A stretch of DNA of 64,000 bases from the NCBI GenBank assembly GCA_011319805.1, contig SJRY01000136.1:62001-126000 (forward strand). Direction: 5' to 3'. The position numbers and the translations under genes were made by a program. Positions 36,348 to 48,336 of this stretch are shown here, one piece after another (the stretch's first letter is position 1; every line of letters begins with the position of its first letter). The stretch is from Macrocybe gigantea (lineage: Eukaryota; Basidiomycota; Agaricomycetes; Agaricales; Callistosporiaceae). The notes under the pieces are model-generated. The model did not search any database. It saw only the letters and a list, made by a program, of their open reading frames with translations, and had not been told where the DNA came from.

Positions 36348-38285
36348 ATGGTTCTCTCCGCTTTGTTGGCGGGAATTGCACTGTCTTCCCGAACACTCTT
36401 GGCCATGCCAATGCCTTCCAGCATTCGTCTCCACGCACTTGTTGCTGAATTGATCCCTGAACCAGTAAGAGGCACTCTTGGTGCAGACATACTTGGTCCA
36501 GAGAATATACCTCTCGAGTTGGAGAACAAGGACCTTCTCGCCCCACCGACAACAGACCACGGCGAAGTTAAGAACGTCAAGTGGCCGTTCTCTTTAAGTC
36601 ACAATCGACTTACAGATGGCGGCTGGTCTCGTCAGCAAAACGGTAATTCAAGCTTTACTGTACCTTCCTGCGAAGTGTATCTCATGTTCTCGGCCAGAGA
36701 ATGACATGCCCATCGCCACAGGGCTGGCGGGTAAGTGCGCCTTTTGCAAACTTCCACTGAAACTGATGCGGTGTGTGGACTGTAGGTGTGAACATGCGTC
36801 TGAAGCCAGGGGCTATACGGTGAGCTCTAAGCCGTTTTGGTTTTTGTTCGCTGACAATCGTCAGGGAGTTACATTGGCACAACACAGCGGAGGTGCGTCC
36901 TTCAGTCATCCAGAACTAGTTTCATCGGAGCTGATGTCTTTTGTATCCAGTGGGCTTATGTTTTAAAGGTATCACCAATCTTCTGCTGCCTTCGTTGAAT
37001 CTACATCTAATGATGGGTACCTTCAGGGGAACGTCCGCATCAGCACAGTCACCCAGAAGGAAGAGTTTTCATTGGCGACGCAGTCAATACTCTAATTTAA
37101 CCTTCAATTTCAAATGTTTTGCTGACTTTCTGTCAAAATCAGGGTGAAGGGGACGTTTGGTACTTTCCTGCTGGGAATCCACATTCACTACAAGCCAAGA
37201 ACACTACCAAAGAAGGAGCTGAATTCCTGCTAGTCTTTAATTCTGGGGCATTCTCCGAGGAAGCGACGTTTCTCATCACAGACTGGCTCGCGCATGTGCC
37301 GAAATCGGTTCTTGCGAAGAACTTCGGGACTCAGAACTTAGCACTATTTGATCATATGCCAAAGCATGAACTTTACATTTTCCCCTGTAAGCATCCCTTT
37401 CTTACTGATATATGATCGTTCTAATTGTGTAGCCACCCCGCCTCCCGAAAATCTGGAATCCGATATGGTGATTCCAAACGACACGCGGAATCCATATGTT
37501 TATCACTATTCTAAAGTGAAACCGATCCAAAGACCAGGCGGTAGTGTTAAGATCATGGATACGAGGAGCTTCAAGGCTTCAGAGACGATATGCGCTGTCG
37601 AAGTGTCAGTGAAGCCCGGAGGATTGAGGTATGCTTGTCATTACATATCTTCGCTCTGTCAAATTAAACTACTATCCTATTAGAGAGCTGCATGTATGTG
37701 TTCTCCTATCTGAGCTTTGCGCCATTGATGGAGAATGTCCGAAGTGGCATCCTACCGAAGCAGAATGGACCTACTTTGTGTATGGAGCCTGTCAATTCCA
37801 TGCTTCTATGCTTCTCACCCTTTGACTTGAATTAGCGAAGGGCACGCGCGGATCACAGTCTTTGCTTCGTCAGGAAACGCTCGGACGTATGATTATCAAG
37901 TGAGTTTAATGGCCTAATCGAAGCGACATATCATCTTGCACCACTGACTGTCATATGCACCAGGCAGGCGATATTGCTTACATTCCACCTTCGTTTGGTG
38001 AGCGTCTTAGCTGCTGCAGGGCATCTCACCTTATTTCGCTCAGGTCATTATGTTGAAAACATCGGTAATGGAACGATGAAATTTTTGGAAATATTCAATT
38101 CCGGTGAGCCAGTAAGAACGTCGTTTATGAACATCTATGTCACTTCACTTCCTATAGGATTATTCCAAGACATAACCTTGACACAGTGGCTGGCGTTAAC
38201 GCCACCCGAGCTTGTGAAAGCCCACCTCGGATTCTCGGAGTCATTCATTTCGACGTTCAGCAAGGAGAAGCAAGAAGTCGTGTAA
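36348..38285 (+). CDS. Secreted bicupin oxalate decarboxylase
   Basis: The first exon (36348..36642) opens with a signal peptide (MVLSALLAGIALSSRTLLAM). The mature protein is a two-cupin oxalate decarboxylase. Cupin 1 has RELHWHNTAEWAYVLKG, then GEGDVWYFPAGNPHSLQ. Cupin 2 has RELHWHPTEAEWTYFVEG, then GDIAYIPPSFGHYVEN. These supply the three His and one Glu that bind Mn in each barrel. The gene has many small exons, including 33-, 34-, 28- and 18-nt ones between 36,698 and 36,968. The family converts oxalate to formate and CO2, controlling oxalate and pH in wood or litter decay. One junction does not fit: the donor at 37083 leaves phase 2, but the next exon (from 37143) needs phase 0. This may be an atypical splice or a one-base change; otherwise the gene looks intact. 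Confidence 0.9.
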
Positions 38286-38474
38286 GGACTAGCAGTAGCT
38301 TGATTCGCTATCCTGTATGGTATTGCCTCGGATAACATAGGCGACGTACAACGGAAAAAATTTGGTCAATAAGTCATCGTACAAAGAACCTCAAACTCCT
38401 GCTCGACTATGATACATTTTCCGAACTTGTCTTCCCTCCACCGTGAAATAATCAGTCCATAAATCATTAACGAA

Positions 38475-40779
38475 TTAAGGGACATATCGGAAATCAGGAG
38501 CCTAAGCATAGCAAATATAGTCTGATCTCAAATGAAAGGAACATGGGCACTCACTTTGTCCGCTAACTCGAAGGTGTCTACCCTGGCGTTCGGGGCGGGC
38601 TTGCCGTACAACTTCTCGCGGCGAGCATTGTCCAGGCGGTATGAAATCTAGTCTAGACATGAGCACGCGCCTTGGAGATGCTAGATAGCGCCTACAGTCA
38701 AGACAATTGCGCAAAAGGCAGCGAGGAATTCAAGAGCGCAACAAACTGGTCGATTTTGTAGTGTTTGAAATAGAATGTAAGTTTGGGAACGGGATGCGAA
38801 ACTCACTCGCAAAGCCTTTGCTTTAGTACGACACGCAGGTTAGAGTAGCATATCGCCATTAACAGGGTGACGTACGTATAGCGAGGACCTTCGGTCTTCG
38901 GGAAAATATGTGATCCGAGGACGCTGCCACACTGACCCATAGCCATGAACATAGGGATTCCAGTCGCCTTCTTCGTCTCCGAGCCAAGATTGTGCGCGTC
39001 TGAACAAGCAATAAATAACCAGGAGTATCGAAAATGAATAATACTTACACCAAGCAATAATGATACCAATAGTAGTATATGTTCCGCTAACAATGCAAAA
39101 AGTTGCGAAATACTGGGCATGTTTATTGGCATGGACAGTCAATAACAATCTGAGCAAAACTCTCTTTGAGTCGCTCTCGGATCTAAGTAGTACGGTTACT
39201 CACAAATATCCAATCGCTCCAATAGTGCTTGAGATCGCCATGAAAATTCCTCGGCTTTGAAGTCGATCCGAGGCGAAGGAGAATGACGTGAGCACCACCG
39301 CGCCAACAGCATACGGAGGTACGGTGAGCAATTGGGCCAACGCATTCGCTGGAAATTGACTAGTGACCTCTGCTTTTGACTAGTCCGGTAGATTGTAACG
39401 CACTATATCCGAACGATTTGATGATGGTGGGTAAGAAAGCGGAGATGGAGGCGAGAGCACAGTTCAGCCCAAAATAGATTATCCCTCCAGTATAGATCTA
39501 GGGGCGTAGCATTAGCAGACGGCGTGTCAGAGAAAGAAATTTTTACTGACTCGCCAATCGCGGAAAGCAAGGAAGATGTGGGCTACACGAGGGTAAGCCA
39601 CTCCACGAGAACTCAACGGCAATCTATATGCGCACCTTTGTTGACCACGGCACCTGTGTCTCCACTGGTTGCCCTGTTCATCCTGTCGACGGCAATTGCC
39701 CGTTCTCTTTCATTGAGGAAGGTTGTGGACTCTGGGCGATTCGGTAAAAGGAATAATGTGACGACACCTAAAACGACGGCTGGCGTTCCCTGAAAGCAGT
39801 TTAGCCAGAGAAGATACGGCGCGAAAACTTGCTGCCTACCTCAATGATGAAGAGCAATTTCCAGTTCTCAACTGACGACTTGATATGTTGGACACCGAAT
39901 GCGATGAGACCGCCGAATGCACCAGCGACCGCAGCAAAACCGAACCAATAAGCCATCTTAGAACAGTACAGCATCATTGTCGGTAATTTAGAAGCTGAAA
40001 GTGAGAAACGTACCCTCAGTCCCATTTCTTTCTTTGTGTACCATAGTGCTAATCATGGTACGTTGGTGAAAAATGAAGACTCAAAGATAAAAGAGCGCTT
40101 ACAGAAATAGAGGGGAATGGCCGGACCGAACCCCGATTCGAAAATACCCAAAAATACTCTAGTTGCCATCATGCCTCCGAAGTTGAATGCCGTGGACTGT
40201 GTCAACATTGAATGATGATGAGAATTGCATTGGGGAGAAGCGCGACAGCTAACGGGATTACCATTAGCGTTGATGAGACCCCCCAGCCGATGGCAACGCA
40301 AGTCATCCATATCCGTGGTTGGTAAAGCTTTGAGATTATGGTGGCAGGTATTTGACACAAGATCTGTCTAATGTCAGCACAAACGGAGACCTGATTCATG
40401 GGCGAGCTCACGTAGGAGAAGAAGAATGCAGAGTTGATCCAATCAAAAAGCACACCAGTCGGGTCCCCTCCCAGAACATCCTCCGGCAAGCCTTGCAGTC
40501 GGGCATTTCCCAGGTTCGAGCGGTCCAAATCTGCAAGAAGACGGCAAACGAGTTCGAGTCTGTTGCAGGAAGTGAAGTGTGGGTGGAAAACGAACAAGCG
40601 AAGAGATACAGCAGACAGGCAATGGGCAAGATTCGCTTGTCAAGCTTCCGAATTAGCTGCTTCTCCTCGACGGACTGCTCCTCATCATGAGGGCGGGAGC
40701 CGTCGGAAATCGACTCGAGCTTTTCATCAACCTCTTTTGTTAGCTGAAAGTCGCGTTTCTCGTCGGAGGCAGATGCCAT
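38475..40779 (-). CDS. MFS anion:cation symporter, Dal5/allantoate-permease type
   Basis: The start at 40779 (MASASDEKRDFQLTKEVDEK) precedes a hydrophilic N-terminus and the family block RKLDKRILPIACLLYLF. Next comes DLDRSNLGNARLQGL (motif A-like), then TM segments such as AYWFGFAAVAGAFGGLIAFG. The central block is GTPAVVLGVVTLFLLPNRPE, the classic LPxxPE of this family. TM helices then continue through AVVLTSFSFASDRLQSRGIF to a C-terminus reading LYGKPAPNARVDTFELADK and, after the last intron, APDFRYVP before the stop at 38475. Roughly ten introns are present; not every junction was fixed. These plasma-membrane H+ symporters import allantoate, nicotinate, pantothenate or other organic anions; the substrate is not predictable here. 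The 3' end converges with the oxalate decarboxylase gene, with about 190 bp between stops. Confidence 0.9.
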
Positions 40780-43700
40780 GATGAGGTAAAAGGGCGTGAA
40801 CACAATGAGCGGGTTGTTCAATCAAAACACAAGGGTCGCCTGTCCTATTTATCCTCCGATTTCGGTAACGTCACTACTCACCAATATGTATCTGACCTCG
40901 CCATGTTGAGCTCCGAAAAGGAACCCATATATTGTCCTTGTGATCATGCCTGACGAAAAAGAAATTCGGCAGTCAGATTCGACAGTTACGATGCGGGGTA
41001 AGCAGACAGACGCCAGGGACGTAACGTGGCGATTCCTACATGCTGCCCCCGAGTAAGCTTTGGTTCGACATCATAACCACGTTTCGGCCGAAGAATGTGT
41101 TTGAACCATGGCAGAGTGAAGGCATCCATGATGGCGGTGGGAATATATCCCTGCGGAATCCAGCGACGAGTATTTTCTTTCACCGGCCTGGAAAGGAGCT
41201 TCTAAAATCTCCTAATCACGATGGCAGGTAATTTGCCATTCATCAATGGGACTTGTTGATGGTCTGAAATGACGATTTGTAAATACACGAGCCGTAAATG
41301 CGGGGCACAAACGTATACACTAAGTACCACAGTGCTCTCGGAATGCAGACAAGCGCTATGATGGGAATAGAACGCCGTAAACATCGAGCGAATGACAGAC
41401 AAACTTATCTGCACTGTCTCAGTCTTGAGCGCGACGGCACAATTGCTCTAGGCACGCATTCTGGCCAAGATATCTAAGTACATTCCAATCAATATACCTG
41501 GACATGTGCCCGGTCACTGTGATGAACATAGTCCCACACCATGTGTCAGATATTTTTTTAGACAGATTCGGCCGATCAGTTGCAACCTGAGGCACATTTC
41601 GATGATAGCCAGAGGCATGAATGTAGGACCGCACTTCCTGACCAAGCTTCTCTCTTTTTCATTTTCGTCGAGTTCGGAAGAATCTAGAGCGGTCGGCCAT
41701 ATGGATCTAATAGCAGACATGTAGTCGCTCCTCTCTTCAGCAGTTGATCCCGAAGATAACGGTGAAAGTGAATGAATGGCGTGGCAAAATAAAGGTCCAT
41801 GGCGACATGGCACGAAAATTTATAGGTGCCGTTTCGGTTTACATTCCGTCTGTCGTAGAAATACATTCAGACCACTAATGTATCGAAAAGCAGGCTGCGA
41901 AGATGGGTTCTTCGCGAACTGCAGGTTTCAGCGAACACTTGCGGTTGTCCCATGTGTTTCGGGAGTCCAAGCTCCAACCATGGCGCGTGACAGCACCTAT
42001 GACTGCCCGATGACAATAAGAATCCCTGTCTTGGTTTTGCTTTGATCGGTATTTCGATGATGGCGAGGCCCAAGCCATCTTGAGGCCTACAAGAGAAGTA
42101 AACAGTTTTCTCATCCCTTTGGAATAACATTGCTTAGCGATGTCAAATATCGTCGCTCAGGGACTAAATCCGTTCTTGCAGATGTTTGATGCTGAATTGT
42201 TAAGATCCCCCACAGTACGCGTTCGGCCGATGTTTGACAGTAACGTAAAATCCTGAAGAGCTGGAGGTTTGAAGCAGATAGGTGACACCAGCACGCAGCT
42301 CAGGAGTTCAACCATCTGGGGATGTGCCGAAACCGCCAGTAGCGGGCATGCCTATTTGCGGTACTCAGAAGTACACGGTAACCTCACCGCTCCATCCTCT
42401 TGCCGTAATCAGCCAAGCGACGAAAAGGGTAACTAGGGGGGAAGCCAACCTGTGATATACTGCGTCAGGTTTTGTTGGCCGAAAATCTCGCCTTTTCGAC
42501 ATAGATGGCAGGTTTCTTCGCAAAGAGCGGTCTCGAAGCAACCCGATGAGATGCAATATTTCGTCATCATCAAATCTGCGAGCGACAAGGCTGCCCCTAG
42601 TGTGTAATGACCAGGTTCCAGGAACTCCCCTGAGCACGCTCCTTGAGGGCGACCATAAGAGGGTTTGAACACACAGGTATTTTCATCAGGACTGTGGGGC
42701 CAGTAAATCTCCGAAAGGACGCGCAGCGTAAAAGCGCAGAAAAGCGAATACGGAATCTCCACGGAGAGTTGCGGGTCAGAAAAAAACACAAGAAAGCGGG
42801 TGTTTTTGGAGACGCTGCGCACACCCGACATCTAAGGCAGATGAAAAAGTTCGGAGAGATCAATGCAGCGAGGTGTCTGGCTCGAATGACTTGTACGCGG
42901 TGTAAGGAAGAGTTGAAAATAGACAATGGGAAGCCACTCACCATATATAGGTATGCAGAACGGTGTTCATCCCACAGCAACGGAGAATGTTCGATAATAA
43001 TGGGTGTCACCGGCGGTGACTCGAGGATCACTAGAAGGACAGAAGCACTGCTGACAATGCTATGGCTCTAACAAGCATATGGCACAATTTATGTCATCAC
43101 CGGAGTCGTTGAGCGCGCGTTAATTGACCGGCGCATCTCAGAGAAAGCTGGTCAGCCACCGTGTAAATCGGGAGCGATGAAAATACGCGCAGAAGGCACA
43201 GATGATGCATTGACCGAGGGGTAAAGCCTTCCTCACGATGAAGGCATGCACCGCGTCAATGAAGAAAGCGTGATGAATTGTACAGTTTCCACCGTATCCA
43301 GGTGATATCACTAGGCAGCAAATTGGTCCAATGACCTGGGAAAGGTGGATTCGGAGCATTGCCTTGAGACAAAGATAGAAGCGAGAGTGAGGCGGATGAA
43401 TATCCCGACGTGTTTCCTTCATACCAGAGCTACACACGGGAGCATGGAGCTCCATGCCGATCAAATGCGGTAGAATGAGAGCCATTCGGACGCCCGTGCG
43501 AGAAGTCTGGATCTACTAGAAAAGGAAAAGATCTGCAATCACAAAAGGTTGTCGATTGAAGGACAGTCCACGATCTGCAAACATACCTTTTCTACGGAGA
43601 TGCAGAATCATAATGATACATTTATATGGTTGTGCGATATAGTCACCACCAATGTTACCACGTGATCGAAGCACGCCATTAGCACGCAATCACTCTGAGT

Positions 43701-44420
43701 TTGAACGAGGACTAGAAAAACTGAGACGGGAGGAGCCGTGTTGCTTTCCGCTCCTCTCATCTCTGTTGCGCACATTCCCTAGCTCAATGTCGTCTTCAGC
43801 GCGAGAATACCCTTTTAACGATGCACGCAGCTTCTGGTGATGATTCGTTATCGTCGCTTTTCGGGTGGCCAACACCACCTACCGAAAACAGAAGGAGCTT
43901 TCTATCTAGACTCTATGGGGACCCTTCTTATCGTCGGTTTTTTTCTTGACGTCGCCGTTCACGCGGGTTGCTGGGCAACACACGGCCGCATCGTAATGTT
44001 TATCACGTGAATGGACCTCGGACTTGGCGAAACACGGCGCCCTCGGCATTCGGATCTTCTGCCATCCCTGATGCTCCCGCCTTGTGAGGATGCGTCGCAA
44101 ACTCACATACAGAGAGACAGGGAGAAGCTGTGGAGGATTCAAGATGCTCTGCACACTCCATTGGCGGTTGGGACTTGATTGAAAGAAGAGATGAACCCTG
44201 CCTTGCCGTTCAGCCAGGACTCTTGCGATTCTCTCAGGCATGGACGAGGCCCACGTCGTACGCGTGAATGATACGAAAAGCCCCGAACGTAATCAAGTGA
44301 TCCATGGTCCAATACAGTGGGCTAGTGTTTGGGGTGATCGCGGCCTTGAAAAACGAAATGAGGAGATCCTACACCCCTTCTGGAGCTTTGTACGTATGTA
44401 TCCTTAATGTAATTTGTCTC
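40780..44420. other. Gene-poor region with ragged open frames
   Basis: I find no firm gene in these 3.6 kb. Minus-strand fragments have protein-like composition: 41514-41813 (an acidic stretch with DSSELDENEKE), 42433-42831 (Cys-rich, including ETCHLCRKGEIFG), and 43138-43485 (hydrophobic). The second is preceded by what looks like a GTGAGT donor near 42,948 and an acceptor near 42,833. None could be joined into a continuous protein or matched to a family. Decayed genes or old transposon remains are possible. Confidence 0.4.
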
Positions 44421-44421
44421 G

Positions 44422-44428
44422 TATAAAA
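44422..44428 (+). promoter_or_regulatory. TATA box of the 118-residue gene
   Basis: A TATAAAA element lies 87 bp upstream of the ATG at 44515, followed by a C/T-rich stretch typical of fungal transcription starts. Confidence 0.45.
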
Positions 44429-44514
44429 GCGCTTTTCTTTCCACGCTCTGTTCCCCAAGTTCACCCATTGAACTGCCCCCCATTCAGAGAATTAGCCATT
44501 TTCTCTCCGCAACA

Positions 44515-44871
44515 ATGTCGTCTCCTACTTCCTCGTCCTCTCTGGATTCAGTTTTTGAACTGTCCAAGACCGGATCTGCTACTCCTTCCTCCATTTCTTC
44601 TGCGGGGTCAGCTAAGGGGGTGGTTTCTCTGCCTACCCTCCCGAAGTGCAGTGTTTCCTTGACTTCGGCTGCGCTGGACCCCAAATTTGTTGCAGCCGCT
44701 TTCGACAAATATGCCGAAAGAGGTTTGCTGGCTTTGCAAGTAATTGAGGAGGAACAATGGGTTCACCTCCAAGAGCCGAAGGAGTCTCTGTTAGTTGGTG
44801 TCGAACAGGTTGAGATTTTCATCTCGCACGACGGCATCGAAGTCGACTATGACCATGTGAGGGACATCTAA
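44515..44871 (+). CDS. Intronless 118-residue protein, unknown
   Basis: This single open frame starts with an ATG 87 bp after a TATA box. The first about 45 residues are Ser/Thr-rich and disordered (MSSPTSSSSLDSVFELSKTG). The rest is compact and mixed (SAALDPKFVAAAFDKYAERG; LLALQVIEEEQWVHLQEPKE; VEIFISHDGIEVDYDHVRDI). There is no signal peptide, membrane segment or known motif. It lies 242 bp upstream of the EgtB-like gene on the same strand. The lack of introns is unusual in this window. I do not recognise a family. Core promoter, composition and a clean frame make a real gene likely. Confidence 0.55.
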   Translation: MSSPTSSSSLDSVFELSKTGSATPSSISSAGSAKGVVSLPTLPKCSVSLTSAALDPKFVAAAFDKYAERGLLALQVIEEEQWVHLQEPKESLLVGVEQVEIFISHDGIEVDYDHVRDI

Positions 44872-45112
44872 ACTGGTCGCACTCTGTAATTTCTGCTGAC
44901 GTCTGAACCTACCGAAGAGCGTTTTACTGACAGACCCTCGGGTCGCGAGAGTCCTCACGGTTCTTGCGCTCGCATCTTTGCGTGCCGTCTTGACTGTTCA
45001 AGTGGCGTCACCACCCGGTTTTCTTTACCTTGTCGAACAGCCTGCATTCGTTTTTCTTCCTCTCTCTCACACTGAACCGTTTGTTGGATGTCAATCTTCG
45101 CCAAACGCTGTC

Positions 45113-46919
45113 ATGCACGGCAATATCCCCACACTCCAAGAATGGAAGACATTGTGGTCCTCATGGGACCTAGTCACGCTCAAGATGATTCCTCACGAAA
45201 TGTTGCACCAGAAGCCTATTGATCTTCGCCACAAATGTTTGTTCTACATCGGCCATATCCCGACGTAAATGTCCTCTTCCGTTTGATAGAATATTTCCCC
45301 TCATCGTGCCGCTTATCTCATAGGTTCCTGGACATGCTGCTGTCCAAATCAATCGGAGGCCAACCGAGCGAACCTGCATACTTCTGGAACATCTTTGAGG
45401 TAGGACCCATCCACCACTGAAGACCCTTGAAAGCCGTGACTTACGTCGCCTCGGACAGCGTGGCATCGATCCTCACGTCGACAATCCCGAACACTGTCAT
45501 GTATGTTCTCATCCAGGATTTGTCGTTACCTACTCTCATCATTTTTTTTTTCGTTCAGAGACACTCGGAAATCCCAAAGTCAGACGAGGATTGGCCTACT
45601 TTGGACTGCATCATAAGCTTCCGCAACAGAGTTCGCGCTAGGCTTGCGAATTTGTATGACGAGCTATCTGCAGGCAAGCGTACTTTGACGCGGAACATCG
45701 CCCGCACTCTCGTAATGACACTTGAGCACGAGGGATGGCATGTGGAGGTAGATGGTAACGTCGTTGTCTTCGCTGACCTCCTTGCTGATATTTTTCCACT
45801 CAGACGCTCCTGTATATGCTAATACAACGTGCCGGCTCTGGCACGCTTCCTCCTCCTGGGTTTACCGTTCCGCGGTGGGACCTCCTTAAGCAACAGTGGG
45901 AAGCCATTATGGCCCCGTCGATGCCTACAGTTACTCTGGGACCTGCCACCCTCACACTGGGTCACGACGACAGCGAGGCTGACGACAAGCTTGATCACTT
46001 GAAGAACGACATCGAAGGACACGTATTCGGATGGGACAACGAGAGCCCTCAGCGCCAGGTATCAATCAAAGCATTCCGGGTCGACTGGCGGCCCGTCACC
46101 AACGGCGAATTCGAGAAATTCTGGCGAGAAACTGGTGCAGTAAGACAAAACATGCCGAGCAGCTGGCTTGAGGAAGGCGGAGAGATCGGAGTGCGTTGTG
46201 TTTCTTCCGTCGTAAATGTTCCTCACACGAGCGGCTGATGGAACTCTGTTTTTTTTGCTCCTATCAGGTGCGGACGTTGTATGGGCTCGTGCCGATGGCC
46301 GTCGCGCAGAACTGGCCGGTACTCACGTCATACGACAATCTCTCGGCATACGCTCGCTCCAAGGGAGGCAGGCTGCCAACAGAGCCGGAGCTTCGATTGT
46401 TCTTGGACACCTACAACGTCAGTTACGAAGAGGGCGCGAACGTCGGATTCAGGAATTGGCATCCCATACCGTGCGTCTTCTATCCCCTTTTGTTTCGCTC
46501 ATAACCTCATATCGCCGTGTTCCTAATAGCGCAACCACGGGATTGGCGGAATACTCTGGCAAAGGCTCCAATGGCGGTGTCTGGGAATGGACATCCACGC
46601 TATTCGACGCCCATGAGGGACTATCCCCGACGAATCTGTTCACAGGGTGCGTTATCTCTACCTTCTTTGTAATTTAAGGTTCGGAGGGCTCATGACCCTT
46701 CTCATAGATACTCTACCGACTTCTTCGATGAAAAACATCACGTCGTAGTGAGTGGTATCGGCCGACAGAAAATTGCTCCGATGCTCACGCCGTTTATGCC
46801 AGCTTGGAGCTTCATATGCTACCATCCCTCGCCTCGCCGGCCGCAGAACCGTCCGAAATTTCTGGCAACACAACTATCCTTATGCTTGGGTGGGCGGCCG
46901 CGTTGCGTACGACCTATAA
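45113..46919 (+). CDS. EgtB-like protein: DinB + FGE-sulfatase domains, no methyltransferase
   Basis: Nine exons (45113..45264, 45324..45399, 45459..45500, 45559..45747, 45804..46190, 46268..46470, 46530..46646, 46708..46747, 46803..46919) total 1323 nt, giving 440 residues, fully in phase. Residues 1 to about 165 are the DinB_2 four-helix part with the iron-ligand positions: His in LFYIGHIPTFLD and the HxxxH of LEHEGWHVETLLY. The rest is the FGE-sulfatase fold: GWDNESPQRQVSIKAFRVDW, SKGGRLPTEPELRLF, GKGSNGGVWEWTS and LAGRRTVRNFWQHNYPYAW. This equals the C-terminal two thirds of fungal Egt1, which makes hercynylcysteine sulfoxide for ergothioneine. The EgtD methyltransferase domain normally fused in front is absent, and none is visible upstream. 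It could be a stand-alone sulfoxide synthase paralogue or an Egt1 that lost its 5' part. Confidence 0.88.
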
Positions 46920-48336
46920 AGTCCTTTTTCTCAATGAACGTCGATGTAACTATATGTTTATGTTTGTTAAAAGGACGATCTAGTTATGCAGACACATTTT
47001 GACTCCTGCTTTGTGCCCGGTGACTGGCTAGAGGCATGAGATTCCAGACTTTCACCATTCTGAAATTCATCAACATCATTCCATCGATCAGTCTCTTGTC
47101 ATCATGATGCTTCCGCGAGAGGTTCTTTTCATTCAGCTTGCAAACCCTATCGCATGTTGTCCATCTGTCTGCTTCCCTTCCGGAGAGTCTAGAGACATCG
47201 ACATGGCACTCGTTGTATACAATCTGAGAGTTGATTCTGAACGTCCGATCATCGTCCTCAGCAACCGTATATCCTGCGTTTGAATATGTAGGAAGATGCT
47301 GATGGTCTGCTGTACGATGGCTCGGCGGCAATCATACTCTGGGATTGTTTTGATCCTTCGTTCCAGCATCTCGACTTGACGTAGGGTATAACAGCAACTG
47401 ACTAACCACTCGGATGGAGACCGGTATGACTTTGGTAAGCCAAGCAACTGGACATCCCGGCCTATGTAAGGCATACAATACTTATCGCCTGGGCACGCGA
47501 AGGTTCCTTCTTGCAATTCTGTCCACGTTCAGGGTCCAAATCGTTGCATAGTACGCGATAGATCCAGTAAGGCTAGCGAAAGTTCAGAGGCATCCACATA
47601 AAGTAAACCGGGCTCATCAATAACCCAGAACATGTCCATGCGAAACAGACGTGCGCATATACAGCTATGTATACACGACTCGCGACAACATACATAGTAC
47701 AAGGACAATTGGACATAAGAGAACGAAGGTAGAACAGGGGTAATAGGGGTAGAAGCTGAAAGGTGAAACATAGAGTGACATTTCAATGAAGAGAGGAAGG
47801 GATAACAGGAAAAAAAAGAGTGTGAGCCTGTCGGCCATCTGACAAGCAACAACAGGGTCTATACAAAACTGGAGCATAACTTCCAAGTGCGTGTGAGATG
47901 GGCGAGGAACTCGAAACTATTCCTGACCCGGACTGCGATGACAGTTCTAAGCTGTCCTGTACCGCTATGGATGCGCCATAAGGGGGGAAGGTAAGATATC
48001 GCAGAAGGGCAGTTGGATAGTAAGATGAACCAGGTATAGGTCATGTTATAGGTCAGAAAACCGGCGGATCACCAAACGTCCGGAAAGGTGAAGTAGCGCA
48101 GTATAGTACAGGCCAGAAGATACCATGCAATAAGGACGGTTCGGGTTGTCGGATCGGATCTTCATGCCAATAAATAGAATACTCCTAGGAGCAAATACGC
48201 CATTGTTAAGATAAATTAACAAGAAAACTCATCAATCCCGATTATACGTATAGTGAGAGAAAGGAAGCTCACATAGGTAAGAACACGACATGATGAGAAT
48301 AACGGACGAGAGCACCAATAATAGTAGACATCCTCC
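46920..48336. other. Intergenic, no gene seen
   Basis: This is the convergent interval between the EgtB-like gene and the Zn2Cys6 gene. Several short open frames have no recognisable content; most is probably UTR and spacer. Confidence 0.5.
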
